A stretch of DNA of 64,000 nucleotides, taken from the NCBI GenBank assembly GCA_022843585.1, contig JALHNJ010000003.1, positions 272,222 through 336,221 of the forward strand, in the 5' to 3' direction. Below the pieces are notes generated by a model that was not told the DNA's origin, did no database searches, and was given only the letters and a program-made list of their open reading frames with translations. Source of the DNA: Chitinophagaceae bacterium (lineage in GTDB: Bacteria > Bacteroidota > Bacteroidia > Chitinophagales > Chitinophagaceae). The translations under genes were made by a program, and so were the position numbers. Position 1 is the stretch's first letter, and each line of letters begins with the position of its first letter. Of the stretch, positions 1-9,553 are shown piece after piece.

Positions 1-381
1 AAAGGCAAGTTGAAAGAACTACAACGAATTAGTAGTATGCCGGCTGGCGATACTAGTTTTGCCGGCAGTGCAGATATTCATGTGTCATCCGATGGGAAGT
101 TTTTATATGCCAGCAATCGCAGTAACTCAAACAGCATTGCCATTTATAGTATTGATAAAAAGAAAGGCACACTAACTCTTATTGGACACGAATCAGTATT
201 AGGTAAAACGCCCCGCAATTTTAATTTTGATCCAACGGAGAAATTTCTATTTGTTGCTAATCAGAATAGTGATGAAATTGTAATTTTTAAAAGAGACACA
301 GCAACAGGCTTATTAACAGATACCGGCAACCGTATTTCTTTAGGCAAACCGGTTTGTATAAAATGGGTCACCGCTGAATAG
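1..381 (+). CDS. Lactonase-family beta-propeller protein, C-terminal part (cut by window edge)
   Basis: The reading frame is open to the first base, so only about the last 126 residues are present. Visible blades contain HVSSDGKFLYASNR, FNFDPTEKFLFVANQNSDEI and a final strand with KPVCIKW. This spacing of xDGKFLYxxNR and xFLFVANQ motifs is typical of the lactonase family (PF10282, 6-phosphogluconolactonase/YbhE-like seven-bladed propellers). The family hydrolyses sugar lactones in some members, but many are of unknown substrate, so no specific reaction is claimed. The gene ends 8 bases before the convergent histidine kinase stop, with no clear terminator hairpin between them. The TTG at position 10 is internal and not a start. 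Confidence 0.8.
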   Translation, partial: KGKLKELQRISSMPAGDTSFAGSADIHVSSDGKFLYASNRSNSNSIAIYSIDKKKGTLTLIGHESVLGKTPRNFNFDPTEKFLFVANQNSDEIVIFKRDTATGLLTDTGNRISLGKPVCIKWVTAE

Positions 382-389
382 CAAAAAAA

Positions 390-1811
390 TTAGTTATTTC
401 CCGGAAGTGTAAAAGAAAAAATGCTGCCCTTCCCTATTTTACTTTCTACAAACATACGTCCGCCATTTTTGGCCAGAAATTCTTTGCAGAGCATTAATCC
501 GAGCCCGGTACCGGATTCATTGGCGGTGCCTTTGGTTGTAAAATAATTACTTTCATTGATCTTCTGCATTACATCCTCACTCATACCCGTACCAGTATCT
601 TGCACAAACACTTCTACAAAAGAATCGGTTTCGTTTGCACCGAGAAATACATATCCATTCTCCGGGGTGAATTTAATTGCATTGGAAAGCAAATTTCTAA
701 GCACCAGGTTTACCATATCTCTATCTGCATATATGTAAACAGGCTCACTTGCTTTATTTTCAAGGAATACTTTTTTAGTATCTGCCTGTAATCGTAATAA
801 TTGCATTACTTCTCTTATCAACTCAGATACATTAATTAATTGCGGCTTTAACGAATCTGCCTGCATCTGGCTTTTGGCCCATTGAAGCAGGTTTTCCATA
901 AGCCCTGTGGTATAATTTAAGTCTGTAACTACATCAGGTATCATTACTTTTATTTCATCACCTGGCAAATCATACTCCTGCATATTTCTAAATAAATTAC
1001 GCAGGGCATACATTGGCGTCTTCAAATCATGAGCAATAACAGAAAAAAGTTTGTTCTTTAAAGTATCTAATTCCTTTAATTCAATAGTTTGCTTTTCTAA
1101 CTGAATTGCTTTTTTCTCAATTTCCAATTTCTGATCCTCTATTTCCTTTTTGCTATTTTCCAGTTCTCTATTTCTATTTAAAAGCATGAACTGGAAGCCA
1201 TTGTTTTCCGTTTTAAAAAGATACAGGCTTAAAAAAATAAATGTCGCTGCCAGCAGGTGATTAAAAAAATAAAACCCTGGATTCAGGTCAATCAGTCTCA
1301 AATCATAGTTATGCCAAACAACAAAAACGGTTAGATATAAAGCAATAGAAAAACCAAAAGATACAATTGCATTGATAATTTTTTTAAGGAGAAATATGGC
1401 TAATACACCATATACAATAAAAAAAAGTTCAATTCCAATATCAATATTTGTTGTATAAGCTAATGCCGTTACCAAAGGGTAAAAAATAAAATAAACCATT
1501 TTGGCCTGCTCATATCTCTTGTAATAGGTTCCCAACAAAGCAATGCCACTGATCACCGCAGGGGAAAAAGCAACTATCCAGGCTAAGGCTGGTAATTTGT
1601 CGTTATTAAATAATCCGGCAACGGGAATTACAATTCCATTCATAATTCCCACGGAATTGAGAATATTGAAAATGGCTAATTTTCTTTTTTCATAATCATC
1701 TAATTCAGGAGTAACGCCGATATGACGTATAAACAAGTAGAGTCCTACTATCGGTTGCAGTATTGTATTCATGGTACGAAAAAGATTGGTTCGGATGGGT
1801 TTTCGTAGCAT
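390..1811 (-). CDS. Membrane-bound sensor histidine kinase (orphan)
   Basis: 473 residues. The first ~200 residues are hydrophobic with about six membrane segments and no recognisable periplasmic sensor domain. A charged coiled coil (about 210-250, rich in ELE/KEIEDQKLEIEKK) leads into a HisKA domain with the phosphoacceptor His261 in SVIAHDLKTPMYALRN. The HATPase domain shows the N box (NLVLRNLLSNAIKFTPENG), G1 box (DTGTGMS) and G2 box (GTGLGLMLCKEFL). All catalytic boxes are intact, so it should autophosphorylate. No response regulator lies next to it, so the partner and signal are unknown. Both neighbours are unrelated (a lactonase-like gene and trhO). The ATG at 1811 is used because membrane segments begin shortly after it. 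Confidence 0.9.
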   Translation of the reverse strand: MLRKPIRTNLFRTMNTILQPIVGLYLFIRHIGVTPELDDYEKRKLAIFNILNSVGIMNGIVIPVAGLFNNDKLPALAWIVAFSPAVISGIALLGTYYKRYEQAKMVYFIFYPLVTALAYTTNIDIGIELFFIVYGVLAIFLLKKIINAIVSFGFSIALYLTVFVVWHNYDLRLIDLNPGFYFFNHLLAATFIFLSLYLFKTENNGFQFMLLNRNRELENSKKEIEDQKLEIEKKAIQLEKQTIELKELDTLKNKLFSVIAHDLKTPMYALRNLFRNMQEYDLPGDEIKVMIPDVVTDLNYTTGLMENLLQWAKSQMQADSLKPQLINVSELIREVMQLLRLQADTKKVFLENKASEPVYIYADRDMVNLVLRNLLSNAIKFTPENGYVFLGANETDSFVEVFVQDTGTGMSEDVMQKINESNYFTTKGTANESGTGLGLMLCKEFLAKNGGRMFVESKIGKGSIFSFTLPGNN

Positions 1812-2016
1812 ACGGACAAAAAATACCGGTTAATAACTTTCAGCTACCGGTAATTAGGTAAAGAAAATACGATATCTGCTGTTGTATGGATTTAACTAAA
1901 CGATTCCTGAGGAACGATATTGTATATAATAGATTATTGACAACTAAGTAATCTTAATTATCAAATAATTGCAACACATATTGAAAAATAAAAAATGTGT
2001 TTGGCACAAGCTATTT

Positions 2017-3051
2017 CTATTTTCTACTGGTATTTGGCTTTAGTACTTTAGATTTATTAAAGACATTTCTTCCTTTGTCAATTCCCGAACGTAACTCTTT
2101 TTGCTTCTCTAACGGAAGCTCAATAAAGTTCAGGCAATCATCACTGCATGTGCCTTTCATTTTTTCTTTGCATTCATCGCATTGAATAAATAATAAATGA
2201 CATGCATCGTTTACACAGTTTACATGTGTATCGGCAGGCTTGCCACATTGGTGGCATTGGGCAATAATATCTGGAGTAATCCGCTCTCCCAACCTTTCAT
2301 CAAAAACGAAATTTTTTCCAATGAATTTACTATCTAATCCATTTTCCTTTACCTGGCGGGCATAGTTAATAATGCCTCCTTCTAAATGAAATACATTTTT
2401 AAATCCCTGGTGCAGCATATAAGCTGATGCTTTTTCACAACGAATGCCACCGGTGCAATACATGATGATGTTTTTGTCCTTATCCGCTTTCATCATTTCC
2501 ACCGCCATGGGCAATTGTTCCCGGAATGTATCACTGGGTATTTCCAATGCATTTTCAAAATGGCCAACCTCGTATTCATAATGATTGCGCATATCAATTA
2601 CAACAGTGCCATCCTGTTGCATCAGTTCATTCATTTGCGTAGCATTTACATAACGACCTTTGTTTTGCATATCGAAAGCAGGATCATCAATTCCATCAGC
2701 CACTATTTTTTTCCGCACTTTTACATCCAATACAAAAAAAGATTTTCCATCATCATCCACTGCGATGTTCAAACGAATTCCATTGAGCGGTTTAATAGCA
2801 TACAGATAAGCTCTTAATGTTTCTAGGCTTGCCGTTGGAACACTAATCTGCGCATTAATTCCTTCCTGCGCCACGTAGATTCGGCCCAACACTCCTATTT
2901 CTTTTAAATCCTTGTACAAGGTATTTCGGAAAACTTCGGGGTCTTCAATTTTAAAATAGCAATAAAATGAAATGGTAGTGCGGGGAGTTGAGTCGTTGAG
3001 GATTTTCTCCTTTAACTCCTTGCGGGAGATGCGATTGTGTAATTGTGCCAT
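2017..3051 (-). CDS. trhO: tRNA uridine(34) hydroxylase, rhodanese family
   Basis: 344 residues, matching the YceA/TrhO family, which makes 5-hydroxyuridine at the wobble position of tRNA using oxygen. An N-terminal acylphosphatase-like domain (about 25-120; [31 protein letters not shown]) precedes a rhodanese domain (about 135-240) with the active-site loop [16 protein letters not shown], whose Cys is the conserved catalytic residue. The C-terminal ~90 residues carry a cysteine cluster (CHQCGK, CVNDAC, CDECK, CSDDC) probably binding zinc, as in longer family members. It is monocistronic; a promoter-like element lies upstream on this strand. Confidence in the family is high. Confidence 0.93.
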   Translation of the reverse strand: MAQLHNRISRKELKEKILNDSTPRTTISFYCYFKIEDPEVFRNTLYKDLKEIGVLGRIYVAQEGINAQISVPTASLETLRAYLYAIKPLNGIRLNIAVDDDGKSFFVLDVKVRKKIVADGIDDPAFDMQNKGRYVNATQMNELMQQDGTVVIDMRNHYEYEVGHFENALEIPSDTFREQLPMAVEMMKADKDKNIIMYCTGGIRCEKASAYMLHQGFKNVFHLEGGIINYARQVKENGLDSKFIGKNFVFDERLGERITPDIIAQCHQCGKPADTHVNCVNDACHLLFIQCDECKEKMKGTCSDDCLNFIELPLEKQKELRSGIDKGRNVFNKSKVLKPNTSRK

Positions 3052-3365
3052 GAGTTTAAATTTTATCCCGATAATTATCGGAACCCAATTGCAGGTTGGG
3101 CAAAATTTTTAAAGCAGGGCAAAGATAAGCCAGCAGGATAAAAGAGAAAAGGAGGAAAATTTAGGAGTCATTTGCCTTTATGAAGCTCATGATGTTTAGG
3201 ATTATCATTTAAGTATTCGCAAATGCTGATACTTCGACTTGCTCAGTGGAATTACCGGACGATGAATAGCGATTAATTTCTCCACTTCCACTGGAAGTAA
3301 AGAAATTAAAAGACCTGCGGTCGCAACTAGGCTGATAGTAGCAATGCAGCTGATGACATAAAAAA
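3052..3365. other. 314-base intergenic region with repeat-like elements and a putative promoter
   Basis: No credible gene is seen. The stretch contains a 14-base perfect palindrome CCGATAATTATCGG at 3068-3081, a promoter-like element for trhO (3120-3154), a segment CTTCGACTTGCTCAGTG at 3232-3248, and a small hairpin ACTTCC/GGAAGT at 3284-3298. From memory, the palindrome and the CTTCGACT...CTCAGTG segment resemble short sequences that recur between genes in many Bacteroidetes; recurrence in this genome cannot be tested from this window. Confidence 0.5.
3120..3154 (-). promoter_or_regulatory. Putative trhO promoter: -7 box TATCTTTG plus upstream pyrimidine-rich element
   Basis: On the minus strand the sequence CTCCTTTTCTCTTTTAT (3154-3138) is followed after exactly 10 bases by TATCTTTG (3127-3120), a perfect match to the Bacteroidetes -7 consensus TAnnTTTG. 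The predicted leader before the trhO ATG is about 60 bases. The same 17-mer, the same 10-base spacing and a near -7 box occur upstream of pcm at 11725-11759. No clear TTTG -33 box is present; the T-rich element would occupy that position. Confidence 0.45.
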
Positions 3366-5846
3366 TTAAGGCCAATCATTTCCTCTTCTACCGCTATTAC
3401 GACTCAGGCCAAGTTTAAATCCGGTTTGCCAGGCTCTTCCATTTTGAAAGGATTGCACAAAATCAATCCGGAATTGTTTGAAGATATTATCGAAGCCAAC
3501 AAAATATTCGTAATAATATTTATTGCTGTTGATATAGAAACCATTTACACCGGCTACGAGGTAAAGGTTCAATTTTTTTAACCCTGGAATTTTATTGGTA
3601 AGAAATCCATTGAAATTATGTTCCAGGTGTGCCAGTGTATAAAACTTATCAATGTTGCTATATTGGTAAATTGGCAGCAACTGAAAACTGTTGACATACT
3701 CCGTAGCAAAAGTTGACAAATTACCATTGAAATGAAAATAGTCAGGCAGTTCTACATTATTAGTATTGATAAAACCGCCCATTCCTAATTTGTAACGTAA
3801 CCGCCCTTGCAAACGAAGGTTTACATTATCAGTAACATTAAAATTCCATTTGCTGAAATCTGCATCGCTACCAAATAAGCCTTTAACCGATTTAATATAC
3901 TGTGCCGATAATATTGGATATTTTGAGCCGATGCTGATCTTTCGATCGGGTAATTCTATATAGCGATTACCGGGTTGCCAGCTTGCACCGATTAATATAA
4001 CCATCGATTGATGTCTCTTTAGATTTTCGTTGACAATTTCGTTGGGATAGTTGGGAGTGTATTCTCTGTCAGGTTTATCCCGCCAGGTATAATCAGTGAT
4101 GTTATCCAAAGGCTTTCTATCCTGGAATTGAAAACCCGTATTGATGGTAAATCCACCACCGACAGCCTGCTTGTAACTACCCCGCATGTAAACTGCCTCA
4201 TAGGTTTTCATTCGGTTTTCTTCGCTTAACAAAGAAGAAATAGAATTACCCCTTTGACCAACCGGACTATTATTACTGAATTGAAACACTCTGCTACCAC
4301 CGGAAAGGCTTACCGAAGAAGCATATTGTTTTCCAAATGTATAAGTAGTTGTAAGATGGGCATTGAAATGTTTGTTTCCAAATCCATACCGTAAATTCGG
4401 CGATAAAGAAATTGCTCTGCGGCTCAGCAAATTGCTATCCAATCTTTTTGTCCAGGTAACATCAGGATTAATGACCCAACCTTCTGCCGGATTAAAACTT
4501 ACTAATTCTGTTAATGGGCGGAAGCTGAAAGTGGTTCTGTTCTTCTGGCTTGATACAGATTGTTCAAAAAACAACGCCATCAAAGGATTTATTTTATTTC
4601 TTTTTTTATCCAATGAATCGAGATAACGGGGATCTTTTCTTACCTGCTCCAGGCTATCTTTCTTACTATAATCTGATATTTCATCCGCCATCAACGGTAC
4701 AGGTCTTGTTAGTTCCCAATAGTCAACACTTTTTTTATTGGCACTATCCGTATATTTTAAAATGGTGCTGGTAAATGTTTTTTTAGTGAACTCCGGTTCT
4801 GCATTGTAGTTGGAATAGATATTTATAAAACTTCCATAGGCATCAAAGCCTAATATTTTAATAGTGGGATAAATTACCTGGCTCGACATGTACCAAACAT
4901 CTTTTGATAATGGCCGGTACAACTGATCGATGCGGAGTGAATCGGCCAGTTCCATTTGAGAAGTCTTCGTCAATAAAAGTTGGACTGAATGAATACGCCA
5001 ATCTTCATCCACAATATTTATATAACCGCTGAATAAGGGCTCATATTTTCGTTTAGGAGTTACTTTTATACGGTTGATCTCTTTTCCATCTTCTGTAAAA
5101 CTTCCTTCGAATTTATACCTGTAATAATTCAATGCATTATTAGAAATAGGAGAAATAAAACCTCTTGGATTGAGATTATTCCCTATGAAAACATTGTTGT
5201 CATAAAAAGAATAAATTCTCGGTGCACTTAATCCAAATCCATCCCTTTGCCCACTTACTTTGGATGAGACTACTTCAACCTTTTCTTTATTGGGCTTATC
5301 CACAGCATAATTAGAAACCGTTTCTGACAAGTACAGCATTTTTTGTTTGCTGGTATCGCCATCTTCAAAATCTACTTTTCGTCCCAGTATTTTTTTAGGA
5401 TAATTCCTGATCCGCATCTGGCCTTTTGTATATACTTCAGCCGTAAACTTATTATACTGATTTTGATGATACTCTCTTTTGTCAATTGCATTCCGGATGA
5501 TCTGGTAGGCAAGATCTTCGCCGTTTTTCAGAATTACTTCTCCGAGAGTCATTTCTTGCAGACCAAGTATAAAATCCAACGTTATATCTGTATTGGCAAC
5601 CGTAATTGATTTTTCTTGTCGGCTATAACCAACATACTGGCACACCAACGTATAAGTTCCCGGGGATAGACTGATTAAATACTTGCCTTCGTTGTTTGCA
5701 TTCGTTCCTTTGTTGCTTTCTTTTACAAACACGGAAGCATATGGCAAAATTTTCCCTTCTTTGTCAGTAACAACACCTTTTATTTTTTGGGCAGAGGAAA
5801 GCAACGAACAAAACAGACCGATTAAGGCGAAGAATAACGTCTTCAT
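3366..5846 (-). CDS. Carboxypeptidase-regulatory-like / DUF5686 outer-membrane protein
   Basis: 826 residues. A signal peptide (MKTLFFALIGLFCSLLSSAQ) is followed by a CarboxypepD_reg-like domain (about 20-95: KIKGVVTDKEGKILPYASVFVK...NEGKYLISLSPGTYTLVCQYVGYSRQ) and then a long DUF5686-type region with many alternating aromatic/polar beta strands ending in GFKLGLSRNSG, which suggests a C-terminal outer-membrane barrel. The family is common and uncharacterised in Bacteroidetes; a role in envelope or surface biogenesis is plausible but not shown. It is transcribed alone. A 7-base dyad lies just upstream of the ATG (5860-5888). The start is firm because the signal peptide begins at the first Met. 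Confidence 0.85.
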   Translation of the reverse strand: MKTLFFALIGLFCSLLSSAQKIKGVVTDKEGKILPYASVFVKESNKGTNANNEGKYLISLSPGTYTLVCQYVGYSRQEKSITVANTDITLDFILGLQEMTLGEVILKNGEDLAYQIIRNAIDKREYHQNQYNKFTAEVYTKGQMRIRNYPKKILGRKVDFEDGDTSKQKMLYLSETVSNYAVDKPNKEKVEVVSSKVSGQRDGFGLSAPRIYSFYDNNVFIGNNLNPRGFISPISNNALNYYRYKFEGSFTEDGKEINRIKVTPKRKYEPLFSGYINIVDEDWRIHSVQLLLTKTSQMELADSLRIDQLYRPLSKDVWYMSSQVIYPTIKILGFDAYGSFINIYSNYNAEPEFTKKTFTSTILKYTDSANKKSVDYWELTRPVPLMADEISDYSKKDSLEQVRKDPRYLDSLDKKRNKINPLMALFFEQSVSSQKNRTTFSFRPLTELVSFNPAEGWVINPDVTWTKRLDSNLLSRRAISLSPNLRYGFGNKHFNAHLTTTYTFGKQYASSVSLSGGSRVFQFSNNSPVGQRGNSISSLLSEENRMKTYEAVYMRGSYKQAVGGGFTINTGFQFQDRKPLDNITDYTWRDKPDREYTPNYPNEIVNENLKRHQSMVILIGASWQPGNRYIELPDRKISIGSKYPILSAQYIKSVKGLFGSDADFSKWNFNVTDNVNLRLQGRLRYKLGMGGFINTNNVELPDYFHFNGNLSTFATEYVNSFQLLPIYQYSNIDKFYTLAHLEHNFNGFLTNKIPGLKKLNLYLVAGVNGFYINSNKYYYEYFVGFDNIFKQFRIDFVQSFQNGRAWQTGFKLGLSRNSGRRGNDWP

Positions 5847-5859
5847 AATTGTGTGGTAG

Positions 5860-5888
5860 TGCCAAAATGGGATTAAATCAATTTGGCA
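5860..5888 (-). promoter_or_regulatory. Dyad TGCCAAA-N15-TTTGGCA upstream of the DUF5686 gene
   Basis: TGCCAAA (5860-5866) and TTTGGCA (5882-5888) form a perfect 7-base inverted repeat with 15 bases between the arms, starting 14 bases from the ATG on the minus strand. It could be an operator for a dimeric regulator or a leader hairpin. No regulator can be assigned from the window. Confidence 0.35.
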
Positions 5889-5947
5889 ATCAACAAGGTA
5901 AGTTAAAAAAAGAGAAGAATGGGTGAGTTAAGTCTATTTTGAAAGTT

Positions 5948-6301
5948 TTAACGTCCATCTTTTGAAGAACGAAGGAAACTTCCGCTCATTGCGGCAAATC
6001 CAGCAACTACGCCGCCTATAAATGCAGTGAATAATATTAAGAATAAAGCATTACCGCCTAATGGAAGCACCGCAGCAATTTTCGTAGCCATTATTCCCTG
6101 GTTTTGGATATTGATCCATGCTGAAAGCCCCGCCCAGAGTGCAAATACCCCAAGAATGCCAGCCAAAAATGCTTTGCCGGCTTTTTGATGAATTATTACC
6201 GCTACCAATAATGAGGTAATGGCAATTCCCCACCAGGGTAAAAACAAACCACTGATAAATGCAAGTAATGCAGTAAGAATGGTGGCTACTAAAAATTTCA
6301 T
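5948..6301 (-). CDS. Small integral membrane protein, unknown function
   Basis: 117 residues made almost wholly of four hydrophobic segments (about 1-18, 22-40, 45-68 and 82-108), with a short basic tail SFLRSSKDGR. No catalytic motif is visible. The alternating Gly/Ala-rich helices (FLAGILGVFALWAGLSAW, LFTAFIGGVVAGFAAMSG) suggest a packed four-helix membrane protein. It lies 89 bases downstream of the penicillin-acylase-type gene on the same strand and may share its transcript. The ATG at 6301 begins directly with a membrane segment. I do not recognise the family. Confidence 0.7.
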   Translation of the reverse strand: MKFLVATILTALLAFISGLFLPWWGIAITSLLVAVIIHQKAGKAFLAGILGVFALWAGLSAWINIQNQGIMATKIAAVLPLGGNALFLILFTAFIGGVVAGFAAMSGSFLRSSKDGR

Positions 6302-6390
6302 ATGTATTATTATTTCAGATTCGTTATCTAATCAGTTGTCGTGTGTTGGGTGTAAGCTGTCGGTTTTGCTTACTGCCCATTGTCTATTCT

Positions 6391-8835
6391 CTATTTCCCA
6401 TTACCAAATTTCATTGTCCATTTCACATTCTTATCTGTCCTGTCCCCTTCCCGCATAAACCAAAGTTTGTTGTACTTACCTGCTACCCAATTATCCAAAT
6501 AGTCATCATAATATTTGCTGCCAGGATTGCCGCTTTGTCCGCCTGGATAAACACCGTAGGCTTCTGTTGGCGTACTCATTTGTACTACCATACGCCAGCT
6601 TGGTCCGTGACTATGTGTAATGGCATTTACAATATTTCCGTTTCCACCAACAGGTAACCCTTTTCTTGCAAAGGCAGGTAAAGCATCTTTTAATAGATGG
6701 TAAACGGTTGGATTCTTAAATTTTGTCCACTCTAATTTTCCTTCTGCTTCAGCTTTGGCTAAATCAACTGATGCTTTTTTTAATGCAACTGTTACAACAT
6801 CAAACAAAGTTTCTTTTTGTGTAGTGTTAATATCATCAATAAATTTCAAAGCAGTATCTCTTTTTAAAAGCTCCATGGTAGTTTGCTCATCCGGAAAAGG
6901 TGATCCGGGATTGGTTCTTGACAACTCATCTTTCCAGATACCAATTTCTAAACTATCCCACCAACATTGATAAATCGTTTGTCCTTTGGAATCAGGCGAA
7001 GCCATCAGATCCCAATTCTTAACAACATCAAGATATTTTTTCTCAGTAGCATTCAGTTCACTTTCTTTTACATATCCCGTTAAAATACTTCTCGCATCTT
7101 CTGCCAGTGTATTGAAATAATTATTCTGCAGTTTCATCATATCATCCGGAGTGATACCACTCATGGCGGCCAACTTATTGGTGATAGTAATACCTCTTGG
7201 TGTAATATAACTTCCGGGAATAAAATAAGGATAGGTAGAATCAACAGGCCGCTGGTTAGCACTTTGTAAAAAACCTTCTACCGGATTTTTGCTGTGCGGA
7301 TTTTCTGCCTGCGGAATAAATCCCTGCCACATATAGCTGCTGTCTTCTCCCGGCATTACATACAAACCCTGCCTGTTCCATCTTGCCGGAAATTTTCCTT
7401 GCTGCCAAATGGCGATATCGCCTGTTTTAGAAGCGAAGACAAAATTCTGACCAGGACAATCAAATGTTTTTATAGCATCCGCATACTCATCATAATTTTT
7501 TGCCCGGTTGAGTTTATAAAAAGTTACTCCATCATTACTTGGATCATGTGCTGCCCAACGAACAGCTAAATTCTTTTTATTAGAAAAATCATTAGAAAAA
7601 CTTTCATCAAACATCACAGGTCCGAAGACAGTGTAAGCGACAGTGTCAAGCACATCTGCTCCACCTTTAACTTTAATTGTTTCAACTTTACGGGTTGTTT
7701 TTTCCCATTTGCCATTGAACCAGTATTCCTGTTTTGTATTGTCTTTGAATTTTATCTCGTAGTAATCTTTAACATCCCGTTGTGCATTGGTAACTCCCCA
7801 GGCGATGCTGTCATTAAACCCGATTATTACAAAAGGACTACCGGGCAATGAAACGCCATATGAATTAGTAGTGGGAGTTTGCAATTGCATTTCGTACCAG
7901 ATAGATGGCAGCGATAGTTCAAGATGCGGATCGTTTGCCAGAATAGGAACACCACTTTGGGTTTTGCTACCGGCTACTACCCAGTTATTACTGCCATTGT
8001 TAATATCAGGTTTTGAAATTTCATTTGCTGCGATCGTTTCTTTGTTGCCGAAATAAAGTGAATCAGCCGATGCAGGTTGCACCGGAACAACACCCGGCTT
8101 TTCAAACACCGTACCTTTTGGAACAATTGGAGCCAGTGAATCATGCACCTGCGGATACATCGCTTTTAACTCGTCAGGAATAAATATTGATTTGGCATTG
8201 GTGTTGGATAAATCGTTCTCCGTTCCGCCAGATAGCATTTTCGCCATCATTTTTAATAATAAAGCAGTGCGAAAATTGGTCCACTCAGCCGGTTTAAAAT
8301 TGAGCAACTTATATTCAACCGGCAGTTCAGCTTCTTTTAATGATTTGATATAAGAGTTAACACCATTTGTATAAGCATCAAACATTTTTTTTGTTGCCTG
8401 GTCTTTGTCCATTTCTTTCATGGCGTTTTCGGCAGCATACACCATTCCTAATCTCCGTTGCTCTTTATCAAAATTGATTGCTTTGGGTCCGGCAATTTCG
8501 CTGGCTTGTCCTGCAGCGGCTTTTGTTTGCAGATCCATTTGGAACAAACGAAACTTTGCATGCAGGTAACCCTGTATGAAATAAAGGTCTTCATCATTTT
8601 CTGCAAATACATGCGGAACTAATCGTTCATCAAAATACACATTGGCATTTCCTTTTAAATCGGGAAAATTAAGTTCCGTATCAAAGCCTTCAGCAGTGGG
8701 TTCGGCATTTTGCCAAAAACCATGTTGGGGACTTACAAATTTTCCGACCGGCGGAATAGTACCCCATTGTTTATTAAGGGCAAAAACTAATCCGGCAGTA
8801 ACAATAGTTGAGATAGCAAATGGAACGATACGCAT
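6391..8835 (-). CDS. Penicillin acylase family (S45) N-terminal-nucleophile hydrolase
   Basis: About 814 residues. An N-terminal hydrophobic anchor or signal (RIVPFAISTIVTAGLVFAL) is followed by the alpha-chain part (FDERLVPHVFAENDEDLYFIQGYLHAKFRLFQMDL) and the beta-chain start at GSNNWVVAGSKTQSGVPILA. The Ser after Gly is the expected autocatalytic cleavage site and nucleophile. Further family motifs are NDPHLELSLPSIWYEMQL, PGSPFVIIGFNDSIAWGVTNA and, near the end, GGNGNIVNAITHSHGPSWRMVV and GGQSGNPGSKYYDD. S45 enzymes cleave amides such as beta-lactam side chains or acyl-homoserine lactones; the substrate here is unknown. The ATG at 8835 (MRIVPF) is preferred over an upstream TTG at 8841. 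A weak TATCTTTC box lies at 8853-8860. Confidence 0.92.
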   Translation of the reverse strand: MRIVPFAISTIVTAGLVFALNKQWGTIPPVGKFVSPQHGFWQNAEPTAEGFDTELNFPDLKGNANVYFDERLVPHVFAENDEDLYFIQGYLHAKFRLFQMDLQTKAAAGQASEIAGPKAINFDKEQRRLGMVYAAENAMKEMDKDQATKKMFDAYTNGVNSYIKSLKEAELPVEYKLLNFKPAEWTNFRTALLLKMMAKMLSGGTENDLSNTNAKSIFIPDELKAMYPQVHDSLAPIVPKGTVFEKPGVVPVQPASADSLYFGNKETIAANEISKPDINNGSNNWVVAGSKTQSGVPILANDPHLELSLPSIWYEMQLQTPTTNSYGVSLPGSPFVIIGFNDSIAWGVTNAQRDVKDYYEIKFKDNTKQEYWFNGKWEKTTRKVETIKVKGGADVLDTVAYTVFGPVMFDESFSNDFSNKKNLAVRWAAHDPSNDGVTFYKLNRAKNYDEYADAIKTFDCPGQNFVFASKTGDIAIWQQGKFPARWNRQGLYVMPGEDSSYMWQGFIPQAENPHSKNPVEGFLQSANQRPVDSTYPYFIPGSYITPRGITITNKLAAMSGITPDDMMKLQNNYFNTLAEDARSILTGYVKESELNATEKKYLDVVKNWDLMASPDSKGQTIYQCWWDSLEIGIWKDELSRTNPGSPFPDEQTTMELLKRDTALKFIDDINTTQKETLFDVVTVALKKASVDLAKAEAEGKLEWTKFKNPTVYHLLKDALPAFARKGLPVGGNGNIVNAITHSHGPSWRMVVQMSTPTEAYGVYPGGQSGNPGSKYYDDYLDNWVAGKYNKLWFMREGDRTDKNVKWTMKFGNGK

Positions 8836-8962
8836 AGGCAAATAATGATGGCGAAAGATAAGAATAAAAGGAATACCTGCTTACCCCCTATCCATGGGCA
8901 TACCAGGAAAGGAAGATTGATAAGATTTTTTCATAATTTCAACATCACTAAAACAAACGACT

Positions 8963-9523
8963 ATGGTAATATTAATTGTAATAGGTGTTCTGGTGCTGAT
9001 CATTTTCTGGGTAATAAGTTTATACAATACCCTTGTACGATTGCGCAACAGAAGAGAAAATGCCTTTGCTGATATAGATGTACAATTACGGCAGCGACAT
9101 GACCTGATTCCGCAGTTGGTAGAAACAGTAAAAGGCTATGCGGCTCATGAAAAAGACCTGTTGCTAAAAATTACCGAAGCAAGAACTGCGGCGATGAGTG
9201 CCACTACTATCGATGGTAAGATTGCTGCTGAACAACAATTAAGCGGTGCTTTGCAAGGATTAAAAGTGCAGGTAGAAGCGTACCCCGATCTAAAAGCCAA
9301 TCAAAACTTTTTGCAATTGCAGGAAGAGTTGAGTGATATTGAAAATAAACTGGCTGCAGCAAGACGTTTCTTCAATGCGGCTACTACAGAGTACAACACA
9401 TCCGTTGAAGCATTTCCCGGTAATTTGATCGCCAAAAACTTTGGATTTAAAAGAGAGATCATGTTTGATTTGGGTACAGATACCCGCAAACAAATGGAAG
9501 AGCCACCGAAAATTCAATTTTAA
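8963..9523 (+). CDS. lemA: LemA family protein
   Basis: 186 residues. One N-terminal membrane helix (MVILIVIGVLVLIIFWVISLYNTLV) is followed by the LemA helical bundle: RRENAFADIDVQLRQRHDLIPQLVETVKGYAAHEKDLL, then the coiled segment ENKLAAARRFFNAATTEYNTSVEAFPGNLIA, the conserved family signature. LemA proteins are membrane-anchored with the bundle outside; their function is unclear. The gene is 30 bases upstream of an M48 peptidase gene, a recurrent pairing that suggests a joint role in membrane-protein quality control. It is divergent from the S45 hydrolase gene. Confidence 0.92.
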   Translation: MVILIVIGVLVLIIFWVISLYNTLVRLRNRRENAFADIDVQLRQRHDLIPQLVETVKGYAAHEKDLLLKITEARTAAMSATTIDGKIAAEQQLSGALQGLKVQVEAYPDLKANQNFLQLQEELSDIENKLAAARRFFNAATTEYNTSVEAFPGNLIAKNFGFKREIMFDLGTDTRKQMEEPPKIQF

Positions 9524-9546
9524 CCCCCAACCCCTAAAGGGGAGTT
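9524..9546. repeat. Small intergenic palindrome CCCCTAAAGGGG between lemA and the M48 gene
   Basis: The perfect palindrome occupies 9531-9542 and is preceded by another C run. It fills almost the whole 30-base gap. From memory, similar CCCC(N)AAAGGGG segments recur between genes in Bacteroidetes; in RNA it would form only a 4-base GC stem. No T tract follows, so it is not a terminator. Confidence 0.45.
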
Positions 9547-9553
9547 AAGAAAT

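Noticed and set aside
8845..9072. Open frame of 75 codons across the divergent gap before lemA
   Set aside because: It overlaps lemA in another frame, has no family signature and a poor composition with scattered Cys and Asn; lemA is certain.
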